From: Alphaproteobacteria bacterium
GTDB taxonomy: Bacteria; Pseudomonadota; Alphaproteobacteria; Caulobacterales; Parvularculaceae
DNA: 64,000 nt
Reading direction: 5' to 3'
NCBI GenBank assembly: GCA_030433215.1
Contig: JAUIMC010000006.1
Location: 62,001 to 126,000, forward strand
Both the position numbers and the translations under genes were made by a program. The notes below the pieces were generated by a model. That model saw only the letters and a program-made list of their open reading frames with translations, had not been told where the DNA came from and made no database searches. Shown one piece after another: positions 27,457 through 36,744 of this stretch; position 1 is the first letter of the stretch, and every line of letters starts with the position of its first letter.

Positions 27457-28526
27457 ACGACCCCATAAAAGACCAACCGGAAAAACGGGAGACGCATCTC
27501 TGGACGGCGCCGGCGCCTATGAGACGGCGCAAGCTCTGGTATGTTCCCCTGCTGATCGGACTGTCCGCGCTCGCCGCGCTGATCCTTTTCATCGCGCATC
27601 GCAGCGACATCGCCGGCTTTGCGCGCCAGGCGGCGGACGCCAGGGCGGGGCCGATGTTCGCCGCCGTGGCGGCGCAAGGCCTGCCTTACATGCTGAGCGC
27701 GCTTGTCTGGCTTTTGTTTCTGCGCCGCGCGGAGACAAGAATGACGCTGTCGTCACTCGTGCCGCTTTCGCTCGCAAAACTCTTCGCCGATCAGGCGCTG
27801 CCCACGGGCGGAATTTCGGGCGCGGCGTTTTTTCTGTTCGCGCTGACCCGGCGCGGCGTTCCCGACAAGATCGCCTTTCGCACTTTCGCTTTCACAACGA
27901 CCGCCTATTTTCTCGCTTTCCTTATTGCGGCGATCATCAGCCTCACCCTCCTGTCGCTGGCGGAAAGGGCGCCGCCTGCGCTCGCCGCCAGCGTCTCGGC
28001 TTTCGCCGCCATCTTTCTTTTTCTGACCATCGCCGCCGCGCTGGTCATTATTTACAGACCGGCGTTCTCGCCGTCTTTCATCCGGCGACACCGCCTTGCG
28101 GCAAAGGCGGCGGAGTTCATCGGCGCGGCGATTCACGACATCCGCTACATGCCTGGCCTTTTCGCCAAACTGGCCGCGCTCTTGCTCGCCTCCCGGCTTA
28201 TCGACGGGCTGACGCTGATGCTCATCTGCGAAGCCATCGGCGCGCCCATCTCGCTTTGGACCGGCTTCGTCGCCGTCGCCATCGCCTCCATCGCGGCGAC
28301 CATCGGCCCGGCGCCCATGGGGCTTGGCACCTTCGAGGCCGGCATGATCGCAAGCCTCACGGTCTTCGGCGCGAGCGTCGAAGACGCGCTGACGGCGCCC
28401 CTCATCTATCGCGGGCTGACGCTGTGGCTGCCGCTTTTGCCCGGCTTCATCATCATTCAGCGGGAGTTTTTGCGAGCGCGAGAAACCGCGTCCATCGAAG
28501 GCGCATCTGATCAGGATCAAACTTGA
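27453..28526 (+). CDS. UPF0104 / lysylphosphatidylglycerol synthase-TM family membrane protein
   Basis: 357 residues with about eight to nine membrane helices and a short charged N-terminal tail. The phrase LPTGGISGAAFFLFALTRRGVP occupies the place of the conserved glycine-rich PxGGxGG motif of the family, and IGPAPMGLGTFEAG is the second conserved glycine-rich loop. Family members include flippase-like proteins and the membrane part of MprF; there is no soluble aminoacyl-transferase domain here. It overlaps the ATPase stop by four bases (ATGA). The last codons contain an FNR-like box that probably serves the next operon. Confidence 0.85.
   Translation: MNDPIKDQPEKRETHLWTAPAPMRRRKLWYVPLLIGLSALAALILFIAHRSDIAGFARQAADARAGPMFAAVAAQGLPYMLSALVWLLFLRRAETRMTLSSLVPLSLAKLFADQALPTGGISGAAFFLFALTRRGVPDKIAFRTFAFTTTAYFLAFLIAAIISLTLLSLAERAPPALAASVSAFAAIFLFLTIAAALVIIYRPAFSPSFIRRHRLAAKAAEFIGAAIHDIRYMPGLFAKLAALLLASRLIDGLTLMLICEAIGAPISLWTGFVAVAIASIAATIGPAPMGLGTFEAGMIASLTVFGASVEDALTAPLIYRGLTLWLPLLPGFIIIQREFLRARETASIEGASDQDQT
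28507..28520 (+). promoter_or_regulatory. FNR/FixK-type box upstream of the phosphoribosyltransferase-PEP synthase operon
   Basis: CTGATCAGGATCAA differs by one base from the FNR/Anr/FixK consensus TTGAT-N4-ATCAA. It overlaps the end of the UPF0104 gene. A -10-like TAAGAAT at 28542-28548 lies where a class II promoter (box centred near -41.5) would put it, and AGGAG plus a TTG start follow at 28568-28583. The same 13-base core recurs at 32535-32548. Confidence 0.6.
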
Positions 28527-28580
28527 AACGCCCGGGGGGCATAAGAATATAAGACAAGCGAAGGAAGAGGAGCCTGTCTC

Positions 28581-29252
28581 TTGTTCACCGATCGCCGCGA
28601 AGCCGGACTTAAGCTGGCGGAGGAATTAGCCCCCTATGCCGGCGCGAAGCCGGTGGTCTACGCGCTGCCCCGGGGCGGGCTGCCGGTCGCCGAAGAAGTC
28701 GCGAAGAAACTGGGCGCGCCCCTCGACATCATTCTCGTGCGCAAGCTCGGGGCGCCGGGGCAAGCAGAGCTCGCCATCGGCGCTGTGGTCGACGGCGCCG
28801 CGCCGGTTACGATCCTTCATCAAGACATCATCGCCGCTCTCAATGTTACCGACGCTTACATTGAGAAAACAAAGAAGGCGGCGCTTGCAGAGATCGAACG
28901 CCGCCGCGCGCTTTACATGAAAGACAAGGCTCCCGTATCGCCCCGGGACCGCACGGTCATCATCGTCGATGACGGCCTCGCCACGGGCGCGACCATGGAG
29001 GCGGCGGTCGCCGCCATGCGCAAGGCGGGCGCGGCGAAGATTATCGCCGCCGTTCCCGTGGCGCCGCAGGAAGCCGTCCACGATCTTGAAAAGACCGCCG
29101 ACGCCGTCATTGCGGTCGCAACGCCTTTCCCCTTCCGGTCCGTCGGCGGCTGGTATCAATCCTTTCCGCAGCTTTCCGATGACGACGTCATCGAAACGCT
29201 GGCGCGCCGGCGCGCACGCAACCAATCCGATAATAACGGGAACACGCCATGA
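28581..29252 (+). CDS. phosphoribosyltransferase (type I PRTase fold)
   Basis: 223 residues starting at a TTG with a strong AAGGAAGAGGAG ribosome site eight bases away. The PRPP-binding loop is VIIVDDGLATGATM near residues 130-143 (two acidic residues, then a small-residue loop); the N-terminal half carries YALPRGGLPVAEEVA, a pattern of the stand-alone PRTases that sit beside universal stress proteins in many proteobacteria and actinobacteria. Base substrate unknown. ATGA overlap with the PEP synthase gene shows tight coupling, and an FNR-like box lies upstream. Confidence 0.87.
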   Translation: MFTDRREAGLKLAEELAPYAGAKPVVYALPRGGLPVAEEVAKKLGAPLDIILVRKLGAPGQAELAIGAVVDGAAPVTILHQDIIAALNVTDAYIEKTKKAALAEIERRRALYMKDKAPVSPRDRTVIIVDDGLATGATMEAAVAAMRKAGAAKIIAAVPVAPQEAVHDLEKTADAVIAVATPFPFRSVGGWYQSFPQLSDDDVIETLARRRARNQSDNNGNTP

Positions 29253-31618
29253 CCGACCATATCGCCTGGTTTTCCGAGCTTGAGAGAGGCGACGTCGCGC
29301 GCGTCGGCGGCAAGAACGCGTCCCTCGGCGAGCTGGTTCAGAACATGGCCGCCGCGGGGGTGCGCGTGCCAAACGGGTTCGCAGTCACCGCCGACGCCTA
29401 TCACGCGTTTTTGAAAGCCAATGCGCTGGTAGACAAGCTGAAGACCGAACTGGCGCGCTATGAAAAAGACCAGGACAGTCTCGCTGACGTCGGAAAGGCC
29501 GTGCGCGCGTTGATGCTCCAGGGCGAAATGCCCGAAGATGTCAGAGCCGCAATCCTCGAGGCCTATCACAAGCTCGCGGAAGACGACGCGGCGCCCAGCG
29601 TCGCCGCGCGCTCGAGCGCCACGGCGGAGGATTTGCCCGAGGCGAGTTTCGCCGGCCAGCTCGAAACCTATCTCAATGTGCGCGGCGACGACGCGCTCAT
29701 CGACGCCTGCCGCAAATGTTTCGCTTCGCTCTATACCGACCGCGCCATCAGCTATCGCCGCAATCACGGCTTCGGCCAGCTCGATGTCGCCGTCTCCGTC
29801 GGCGTGCAGCGCATGGCGCGCTCGGACAAGGCCTCGTCGGGCGTCATGTTCTCCCTCGACACCGACAGCGGCTTTCCCGATGTCGTGCTCATCAACGGCG
29901 CCTGGGGGCTCGGCGAAACGGTCGTTCAAGGGATGGTCGATCCGGACGAGTTCGAGATTTTCAAGCCTCTCCTGGACAACGACAAGCTGGCGCCGATCCT
30001 GCGCAGGAAATGCGGCGCCAAGGAGCAAAAACTCATCTACGCCGAAGGCGGCGAGCGCCCGGTGGCGCTGAAGGAAACATCCGATGACGAACGCCGCGGC
30101 TTCGTGCTCGACGATGACGAGATCTTGACTCTCGCCCGCTGGGCGGCGCGCATCGAGGATCATTACGGCCAGCCCATGGACATGGAATGGGCGAAGGACG
30201 GCGAGACCGGCGAGCTCTTCATCGTGCAGGCCCGCCCCGAAACCGTGCAGTCGCGCCACGCCGCCGGCGCGCTCAAAACCTATCGCTTGAAATCGAAGGG
30301 CAAGCGCCTGCTCGAGGGCGCGGCCATCGGCGACGCCATCGCAAACGGCAAGGTCTGCCGCCTCAAAAGCGCGGAAAACATCGCCGATTTCGAGGACGGC
30401 GCCGTGCTCGTCACGGAAATGACCGACCCCGACTGGGCGCCGATCATGAAAAAGGCGGCGGCCATCGTCACCGATCATGGCGGGCGCACCAGCCACGCCG
30501 CCATTGTCAGCCGCGAACTTGGCCTGCCCGCCCTTGTCGGCGCCGGCAACGCCACCGAACGCCTAAAAGAAGGACAGGAGGTGACCGTATCCTGCGCCGA
30601 AGGCGAGACCGGCTATGTCTATGACGGCCTTCTCGATTTCGAAGAAGAAGAGCTCGACCTTTCGGCAACGCCCGACACAAAAACCCATGTGATGCTCAAC
30701 ATGGCGAACCCGTCTGCGGCGTTCCGCTGGTGGCGCCTGCCGAGCGACGGCGTCGGTCTTGCGCGCACCGAATTCATCATCAACGATTTCATCAAGATCC
30801 ATCCCCTCGCCCTCGCCCGTTTCGAGACGCTCGAAGATGAGGGGACGCGCCGCGAGATCGAAGCGCTCACCGAAGGCTATGACGACAAGAAAGACTATTT
30901 CATCGAGCGCCTGGCGCGCGGCGTGGCGCGCATCGCCGCCGCGCATTATCCCAATCCGGTGATCGTGCGCCTCAGCGATTTCAAGACCAATGAATATGCA
31001 AGCCTCATCGGCGGCAAGACTTTCGAACCGAAAGAAGACAACCCGATGATCGGCTGGCGCGGGGCGAGCCGCTATTATCACGAAGACTACCGCGACGGCT
31101 TCGCGCTCGAATGCAAAGCCATGCGCAAGGCCCGCGAAGAGCTCGGCCTTTCCAACATAAAGCTGATGATTCCTTTCTGCCGAACCCTGGAAGAAGCCGA
31201 CAAGGTGCTAGAGGAAATGGCGCGCCATGACTTAAAGCGCGGGAAAAACGGTCTCGAAATCTATGTGATGGCGGAAATTCCGTCGAACATCGTGCTCGCC
31301 GATCAGTTCGCCGAGCGCTTCGACGGGTTTTCCATCGGCTCCAACGATTTGACTCAGCTGACGCTCGGCATCGACCGCGACAGCGGCAGGCTGCGCCCGG
31401 TTTTCGACGAGCGCAATGACGCAGTAAAGACGATGATCACCAGCCTGATCGAAAAAGCGCGCGCGAAAAATGTTCCCGTGGGCATTTGCGGACAGGCGCC
31501 CAGCGACTATCCGGAATTCACGGCTTTTCTCGTGGAAAAAGGGATCACGTCGATTTCCGTGAACCCCGACAGTTTTCTTAAAGTGAAAGACACCGTCGCC
31601 AAGGCGGAAAAAAGCTAG
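29249..31618 (+). CDS. ppsA: phosphoenolpyruvate synthase
   Basis: 789 residues, full length for PEP synthase. N-terminal ATP-grasp part (GGKNASLGEL, SVAARSSATAEDLPEASFAGQ), central swivelling domain with the phosphohistidine motif TDHGGRTSHAAIVSRELGLPALVG near residue 410, and a C-terminal TIM barrel (LMIPFCRTLEEADKV, SIGSNDLTQLTLGIDRD, GICGQAPSDYPE with the catalytic Cys). It converts pyruvate plus ATP to PEP, AMP and Pi, giving gluconeogenic growth or energy-state control. It is second in the FNR-box operon. Its stop codon overlaps the stop of the convergent universal stress gene, leaving no room for a terminator. Confidence 0.95.
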   Translation: MTDHIAWFSELERGDVARVGGKNASLGELVQNMAAAGVRVPNGFAVTADAYHAFLKANALVDKLKTELARYEKDQDSLADVGKAVRALMLQGEMPEDVRAAILEAYHKLAEDDAAPSVAARSSATAEDLPEASFAGQLETYLNVRGDDALIDACRKCFASLYTDRAISYRRNHGFGQLDVAVSVGVQRMARSDKASSGVMFSLDTDSGFPDVVLINGAWGLGETVVQGMVDPDEFEIFKPLLDNDKLAPILRRKCGAKEQKLIYAEGGERPVALKETSDDERRGFVLDDDEILTLARWAARIEDHYGQPMDMEWAKDGETGELFIVQARPETVQSRHAAGALKTYRLKSKGKRLLEGAAIGDAIANGKVCRLKSAENIADFEDGAVLVTEMTDPDWAPIMKKAAAIVTDHGGRTSHAAIVSRELGLPALVGAGNATERLKEGQEVTVSCAEGETGYVYDGLLDFEEEELDLSATPDTKTHVMLNMANPSAAFRWWRLPSDGVGLARTEFIINDFIKIHPLALARFETLEDEGTRREIEALTEGYDDKKDYFIERLARGVARIAAAHYPNPVIVRLSDFKTNEYASLIGGKTFEPKEDNPMIGWRGASRYYHEDYRDGFALECKAMRKAREELGLSNIKLMIPFCRTLEEADKVLEEMARHDLKRGKNGLEIYVMAEIPSNIVLADQFAERFDGFSIGSNDLTQLTLGIDRDSGRLRPVFDERNDAVKTMITSLIEKARAKNVPVGICGQAPSDYPEFTAFLVEKGITSISVNPDSFLKVKDTVAKAEKS

Positions 31619-32484
31619 TGCACCATCAACACGGCCATCTTCGCTTCGTGAATCATATGGCGCGTAAACCCGCCCAGCACCGCCTCGCGCCAGCGGCTGT
31701 GCGAATAGGCGCCCATCACCAGTAGATCCGGACCGGCCTGACGGATCTCCGCATCGAGCCGCTCTGTCGCATTTTCATCGCCAGTGACTTCGACCGCATT
31801 GGCGGCCGCTTTGACCTCATGAAGGCGCAAATAAGCGGTGATGTCGTCGGTATTGATGTAAGGCTCGCTGGCGCGGCGCACGCTGACGACGCTTACGGCT
31901 TCCGCCTCCTGCAACAAGGGCAGAGCGGCGGCGACAGCCCGCGCCGCTTCCTGGCTGCCGTTCCATGCAACCGAAATTTTCTTCAGTGCGTCCGCAAGCC
32001 CGCCTTGCGGGCACATCAAAAGCGGCCGGCCAGTCTGAAACAACAGACTTTCGGCGATGCTCTCCTCCATGGGCGATGCGTCGTCGCCCGCCGCGGCCAT
32101 GACAGCCATGTCGAACGCAGTCGCCTGGCGCGCATAGTCCGTCAGAAGATCGCCCTCCAGATCCGTCCAGGAGGCGGTGACGCCAGGATCGCCTTTGCGG
32201 TCCTGAAGCGCCATGACGCCGATGCCGTTTTCGTCGCACAGCTTCGAGAAAACCCCCTTGAGGCTTTCCGCCAGCGCGTCCTCGGCCTTTTGCAGACCCT
32301 CGGTGAATTCCGTCGAAACCCCGCCGAGCGGGAAATAGACATTGGTCGGCGGCAGCGGCCGGCTGCGCATGTGAACGACGGAAATATGCGCCTTGTCTTT
32401 CCTCGCCAGGGCAATCGCCGCGCGGAAGGCCGTCTCCGCCGATTTTTCCTCAAAGAACGGGACAAATATCGATTTCAACGCCAT
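31615..32484 (-). CDS. universal stress protein, two UspA domains
   Basis: 289 residues made of two UspA-like halves (about 1-145 and 150-289). The second half ends in LLVMGAYSHSRWREAVLGGFTRHMI, the G-x2-G-x9-G-type ATP-binding segment of the family; the first half begins FVPFFEEKSAETAFRAAI. Tandem Usp proteins are induced by energy stress and hypoxia in many bacteria. The start has AAGGGAG ahead of it. A perfect FNR-type box (32535-32548) is centred 57 bp before the start codon, with a plausible -10 TAGTCT at 32511-32506, so oxygen- or redox-responsive expression is likely. Confidence 0.9.
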   Translation of the reverse strand: MALKSIFVPFFEEKSAETAFRAAIALARKDKAHISVVHMRSRPLPPTNVYFPLGGVSTEFTEGLQKAEDALAESLKGVFSKLCDENGIGVMALQDRKGDPGVTASWTDLEGDLLTDYARQATAFDMAVMAAAGDDASPMEESIAESLLFQTGRPLLMCPQGGLADALKKISVAWNGSQEAARAVAAALPLLQEAEAVSVVSVRRASEPYINTDDITAYLRLHEVKAAANAVEVTGDENATERLDAEIRQAGPDLLVMGAYSHSRWREAVLGGFTRHMIHEAKMAVLMVH

Positions 32485-32534
32485 ATCGTTCTCCCTTGCT
32501 GCGGCTAGACTAGCCGGGCCTGAGGCCCCGCCGG

Positions 32535-32548
32535 TTGATCAGGATCAA
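32535..32548 (-). promoter_or_regulatory. perfect FNR/FixK-type box upstream of the universal stress gene
   Basis: TTGATCAGGATCAA matches TTGAT-N4-ATCAA exactly. It lies between the stop of the beta-CASP gene (32571) and the start of the Usp gene (32484), at a distance that allows class II activation of Usp transcription. Thirteen bases are identical to the box at 28507-28520. Confidence 0.72.
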
Positions 32549-32570
32549 GAGGCCTCGGGCTCGAGCAATC

Positions 32571-34163
32571 CTACTCATTTTCAAGGGCGCGCCGCAAACG
32601 CCTCAAGATGACATTGCGCCCGCGCTCATCCGCAGCCCCCTCCAGCGCATCGCGGATATCGAGCGAAAGCTGGGCGAGATCGTTGTGCCAATCAAGATCG
32701 ACCATCTCCTTCGAGGCGAGGCGGCGCGGACCGGCGCGCATGGCGAGCCCGTCATGGCCGAGAAGATCGACCTCGTCGTCGAGACGCGGAATGATCACCC
32801 GCTCTTCGTCGAAGCCGGCGGCCACAAGACGGTCGCGCAGCGCGTTCGCGCCTTCACTTTCGCCATGGGTGAGGAAGACGCCGCGCGTCACCGGCTTGCG
32901 CGCCATCATCCAGTCGAACAGCCCGTCGGCGTCCACATGGCCGGAGTAAAAATCGATGGATTGAATATGCGCATTCACGAGAATTTCCTCGCCCTGAATG
33001 CGCACTGCCCGCGCGCCGGCTTCAAGCACCGAACCAAGCGTGCCCGGCGCCTGATAGCCGGTGAGCAGGATTGTGTTTTTCTCATCCCAGAGGCGGCGCT
33101 TTAAATGATGACGAATGCGGCCCGCATCGCACATGCCGCTGGCGGCGATGATGATGACGCCGTTTTCGTAATTGTTGATCGCCTTGCTTTCATCGACGCC
33201 GCCCGTGAAGTGCAAGGCGGGATTGTCGAATAAATCGCCATCCTCGCCCAGATCCTCAAGCTCGTCTGCATGGCGCTTGAAGGCCTCGGTCGCCTTGATC
33301 GCCAGCGGCGAGTCGAGAAAAATAAGGCTTTCCTTGATTTTGTCATGGCGCATCAACAAGGAGAGATCGGCCAGCAGCTCCTGCGTGCGCTCCACGCTGA
33401 ACGCAGGAATGACGAGCACGCCGCCGCGGCCCATGGCCTTGTTGACGATCCCGGCAAGCCGCTCGCGCCGTTTCTTCGGCGGCAGGGAGGGACGCTTGCG
33501 CGCGCCATAGGTCGACTCGCAGATGACATAGTCGAGATTACTGGGCGCGTCCGGATCGGGATGAAACAGCTTGTGCTCCGGCCCGATGTCGCCGGAAAAC
33601 AGCATCCGCATGACGCGCTCGTCGCTCTCGCCGGTTTCGATCTCGATTTCGATGGAGGCGGCGCCGAGAATATGGCCGGCGTTCCAAAACCGCGCGCGCA
33701 CGCCGGGCCCCGGCTCGAACCAGCGCTGATAGTTTTTCGGGATGATTTTTTCCGCAGCGGCTTCTCCGTCCTCACTCGTATAGATCGGCTCCACCGGCTC
33801 GCGCCCGCGCTGGGCGTTGCGGCGGTTCAGGAAAGAGACTTCCGTTTCCTGAATATAGCCGCTGTCCGGCAGCATGAATTGAAGCAGGTCGCACGTGCCT
33901 TCCGTGGCGAAAATCTTGCCGCGAAAACCGGCGCCCAGAAGTTTCGGGACCAGCCCGCTGTGATCCACATGCGCATGGGTGAGGAGCAGGAAATCGGCTT
34001 TCTCCGGCGGAAATGCGAACTCGCCATAGTTCAGTTCTTTCAGGGTTTTCGAGCCCTGAAACATGCCGCAATCGATGATGAAGGCGCCCTTTTCATGTTC
34101 GATCCAGTAGCACGATCCGGTAACGGTTCCCGCCGCGCCGCAAAACTTCATGCGCATGGCCAT
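32571..34163 (-). CDS. metallo-beta-lactamase/beta-CASP RNase-like protein
   Basis: 530 residues. Metal motif LTHAHVDHSGLVPKLL near residue 65, AGHILGAASIEIE and SGDIGPEHKLFHPD complete the zinc site; the beta-CASP cassette contains VIPAFSVERTQELL and the C-terminal motifs SGMCDAGRIRHHLKRRL and FLTHGESEGANALRDRL (RMMBL domain). The architecture is that of CPSF73/RNase J-related RNA-processing nucleases (the YsH1-like group found in many bacteria). It follows the PRPP synthetase gene with a one-base stop/start overlap (TGATG). An RNA-degrading enzyme in one operon with nucleotide phosphorolysis and PRPP genes suggests RNA or nucleotide recycling under stress. Confidence 0.9.
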   Translation of the reverse strand: MAMRMKFCGAAGTVTGSCYWIEHEKGAFIIDCGMFQGSKTLKELNYGEFAFPPEKADFLLLTHAHVDHSGLVPKLLGAGFRGKIFATEGTCDLLQFMLPDSGYIQETEVSFLNRRNAQRGREPVEPIYTSEDGEAAAEKIIPKNYQRWFEPGPGVRARFWNAGHILGAASIEIEIETGESDERVMRMLFSGDIGPEHKLFHPDPDAPSNLDYVICESTYGARKRPSLPPKKRRERLAGIVNKAMGRGGVLVIPAFSVERTQELLADLSLLMRHDKIKESLIFLDSPLAIKATEAFKRHADELEDLGEDGDLFDNPALHFTGGVDESKAINNYENGVIIIAASGMCDAGRIRHHLKRRLWDEKNTILLTGYQAPGTLGSVLEAGARAVRIQGEEILVNAHIQSIDFYSGHVDADGLFDWMMARKPVTRGVFLTHGESEGANALRDRLVAAGFDEERVIIPRLDDEVDLLGHDGLAMRAGPRRLASKEMVDLDWHNDLAQLSLDIRDALEGAADERGRNVILRRLRRALENE

Positions 34164-35056
34164 CAGCGCCGATCCTCTTTCAATGCCTTCGCCAGCAAAG
34201 GCGCGACGGCGGCGGCGTTCGTCCTGTGCGCGACGCTGTCGGTTGAGCGCACGCGCGCCAGTCCCGCTTCTTTCATGGTCTTTTCGTCCGCCTCGCTGAA
34301 AAACGCATGCACCGCGACGGCTTCGACACGCCCTGCCCCTCCCGCACGCAACAGGCGCGCCGCCGCGGCCAGTGTCGCGCCGGTGGAGATGATGTCGTCC
34401 ACCAGATAAATGCGCCGCCCCTTGATGTCGGCGTCTTTCGGCAGGGAAATCTCCACCTCGCGGTCGCCGCTGCGTTCTTTTTGCAGCACGATGAAGGGCG
34501 CACCGGTCGCCTTCGCCACCGCCGCCGTCCAGGCGCGCGATTCCGCGTCGGGTCCGACCAGCAGGGCTTCTTCGGGCGCGCCGTCCGCCAAAATCATCTG
34601 AGCCAGAAGATCTGCGGCCGAAAGCGCCGCCGTTTCGGTTCCGGGCATGACGTCATCAAGGCTTTTCACGCGATGGAGATGCGGCTCGATGGTGACGACG
34701 CGGTCGAACCATCCGGCGAGCAGCGCGCCGATAAAGCGCTGCGCCACCGCCTCGCCTTCGTGAAAGGCCTTGTCCTGGCGCATATAGCAGAGATACGGCG
34801 CGACCAGCACGAGACGCCGCGCGCCGAGATCGCGAAGAGCCGAAACCGCGAGGCCCAGTTCGACGAGTTTTTGATTAGGCCGGTCGAGCGAACAATAGAC
34901 AATCACCGTCTCTGCGGCGCCCGGCGCGCGCACCAGACTCTCGCCGTCGGGAAAAGCATGAATATCGATTTCAACCAGCGGCAAGCCGGTTTCCGCTTCC
35001 AGCCGGCGCGCAGGCGCGATGTCGCCCGGCATGGCGGCGATCATCTGCATCTTCAT
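34163..35056 (-). CDS. prs: ribose-phosphate pyrophosphokinase (PRPP synthetase), class III-like
   Basis: 297 residues, shorter than the usual 315. Motifs: [34 protein letters not shown] (the archaeal/class III flavour of the YARQD region), the histidine site IEPHLHRV in place of [21 protein letters not shown] and the PRPP loop [18 protein letters not shown]. The flexible-loop KRR of housekeeping enzymes is replaced by LQKERSGD. It normally transfers pyrophosphate from ATP to ribose 5-phosphate. ATGA overlap with the phosphorylase gene upstream and stop/start overlap with the RNase-like gene downstream. It is probably a second Prs beside a housekeeping one elsewhere. Confidence 0.88.
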   Translation of the reverse strand: MKMQMIAAMPGDIAPARRLEAETGLPLVEIDIHAFPDGESLVRAPGAAETVIVYCSLDRPNQKLVELGLAVSALRDLGARRLVLVAPYLCYMRQDKAFHEGEAVAQRFIGALLAGWFDRVVTIEPHLHRVKSLDDVMPGTETAALSAADLLAQMILADGAPEEALLVGPDAESRAWTAAVAKATGAPFIVLQKERSGDREVEISLPKDADIKGRRIYLVDDIISTGATLAAAARLLRAGGAGRVEAVAVHAFFSEADEKTMKEAGLARVRSTDSVAHRTNAAAVAPLLAKALKEDRR

Positions 35057-36582
35057 GTGTGAACACTCTCGCGCACCGGCGCGCCGTCGACCGTAACGCC
35101 GGAATGTTCATGAGCCATGGCTCTCGCGAAATCGAAATCGGAAGAGAAACAGGAATGGATGCGGTAAAGCGGATCGCCCTTCTTCACGGGATCGCCGATC
35201 TTCTTGAAGAGATCGATCCCAGCGCCCTTGTCCATGGGCGCGCCGGCGAGCCGCGCAATGCGCGCGATCCGGAAACAGTCCATGGCCGCGACAACGCCTT
35301 CATGCGTGGCGATGATCTCAGCCGTCAGCTCGCCGGCGCAGGCCGGTTTTTCGGCGCGCCCCTGGGCGGCGATGATGCGCTCCATGGCGGCGAGCGCTTC
35401 GCCGGAATCGAGCAGCTCCTGCGCGCGCTTGCGGCCCATGCCGCCGCGCAGGGCGGGATCGAAATCGAGGACCCGTCCCGCCAGCAGGAGCGCCCTTGCG
35501 CGCAAATCCGCCGGCGCATGAGCCTCGTTTTTCAGAACGGCCATGACGTCGCGCGCCTCGAGCACCGGGCCGACGCCATAGCCCACGGGCTGCGCGCCGT
35601 CGGTGAAGACAACGTCGATGACAAGGCCGAGCTCGGCGCTCACATATTCCATGAGCTTTCGCAGGCGAACCGCCTCGCCCTGGGAGCGGACTTTCGCCGT
35701 CGGCCCCACGGGAATGTCAAGCACGATATGGGTCGACCCCGCCGCGAGCTTTTTCGAGAGGATGGACGCCACCATCTGTTCGCGGGTGTCGATGGAAAGC
35801 GGGCGTTCGACGGTGATGAGCACGTCGTCCGCCGGCGACAGATTGACGTGCCCGCCCCAGGCGAGGCAAGCATGTTCGCGCTCCACCACCTGTTTCATCT
35901 CGTCGATGGAAAGCGCCACATTGGCCAGCACTTCCATGGTGTCGGCGGTGCCGCTCGGCGATGTGATGGCGCGCGACGAGGTTTTGGGCATGGCGAGCCC
36001 ATGCGCGGCGACAATCGGCGCGACGATCATAGAGGTGCGGTTGCCCGGTATGCCGCCGATGCAATGCTTGTCGACCACAAGCGGCGCATTCCATGTGAGT
36101 TGCGCCCCGGTGCCCGCCATGGCGCGCGTCGTCGCGAGCAGTTCTTCGGTTGTCGTGAAGCTCGCCGCCGCGATCAGATAGGCGGCGATTTCCATCGGAG
36201 AATAACGGTGCGCGGCGATATCGGTGATGATGTCCCTGATCTCTTCAGGGCTCATCACTTCGCCGCCGATCTTGCGGCGCACGGCGTCGAGGCTGCGCGG
36301 CGGCGTCGCCTGCCTGATCTCGACGGCTGCGCCTTCCGCCGCGCCCAGCCGGCGAAAGGCCTGGATGCCGAGACCGAGTTCATCCGGCGCGGTGATCGCA
36401 GGATCGTCGGTGATGGAAAGCGTCGCGAGCAGGCTTTTGCCGCCGCTCGTCAGCTCGATCTTTTTCAGCGCCCGGAATTCCTCGGGCCGATAGACCACGC
36501 ATTGGCGCGACAGGAACACCGTGTTCTCCGGCTCGGTGTCGATCGCCACGCGTTTGATTTTCAGATGGCCTGCTGACGCCAT
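35053..36582 (-). CDS. thymidine phosphorylase family protein, long form (AMP phosphorylase-like architecture)
   Basis: 509 residues: an N-terminal extension of about 90 residues ([18 protein letters not shown] onward) before the phosphorylase core, as in archaeal AMP phosphorylases and the bacterial thymidine phosphorylase 2 group. The core shows [66 protein letters not shown] and [12 protein letters not shown]; the C-terminal domain starts near residue 430. Canonical DeoA cleaves thymidine; the archaeal relatives cleave nucleoside monophosphates to ribose 1,5-bisphosphate. Which reaction applies here is open. AGAGGGCGATC precedes the ATG. It is the first gene of the phosphorylase-Prs-RNase operon. 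Confidence 0.87.
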   Translation of the reverse strand: MASAGHLKIKRVAIDTEPENTVFLSRQCVVYRPEEFRALKKIELTSGGKSLLATLSITDDPAITAPDELGLGIQAFRRLGAAEGAAVEIRQATPPRSLDAVRRKIGGEVMSPEEIRDIITDIAAHRYSPMEIAAYLIAAASFTTTEELLATTRAMAGTGAQLTWNAPLVVDKHCIGGIPGNRTSMIVAPIVAAHGLAMPKTSSRAITSPSGTADTMEVLANVALSIDEMKQVVEREHACLAWGGHVNLSPADDVLITVERPLSIDTREQMVASILSKKLAAGSTHIVLDIPVGPTAKVRSQGEAVRLRKLMEYVSAELGLVIDVVFTDGAQPVGYGVGPVLEARDVMAVLKNEAHAPADLRARALLLAGRVLDFDPALRGGMGRKRAQELLDSGEALAAMERIIAAQGRAEKPACAGELTAEIIATHEGVVAAMDCFRIARIARLAGAPMDKGAGIDLFKKIGDPVKKGDPLYRIHSCFSSDFDFARAMAHEHSGVTVDGAPVRESVHT

Positions 36583-36744
36583 GATCGCCCTCTGCCCGCG
36601 CCGCTTTTGACGGCGGCCGCATCCTTTTCGCGTTTCCAGGAGAAAGCAAACGCCGCCCGCCCGTCCAAGGCAAGGCGGCAGATCGCCCTTAAGGATGATT
36701 TTTCACAGCAAGCGCTCGCGCCTGCAACAAAGCGCCGGCGGGGC

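Noticed and set aside
28495-28526. Reading the FNR-like box at 28507-28520 as coding sequence only
   Set aside because: It does overlap the last codons of the UPF0104 gene, but the same 13-base core recurs in the intergenic site at 32535-32548 and a -10-like sequence follows at the right place, so a regulatory role is more likely.
35059-36576. 505-codon plus-strand frame opposite the thymidine phosphorylase family gene
   Set aside because: His/Arg-rich translation without recognisable motifs; the phosphorylase on the other strand is complete.
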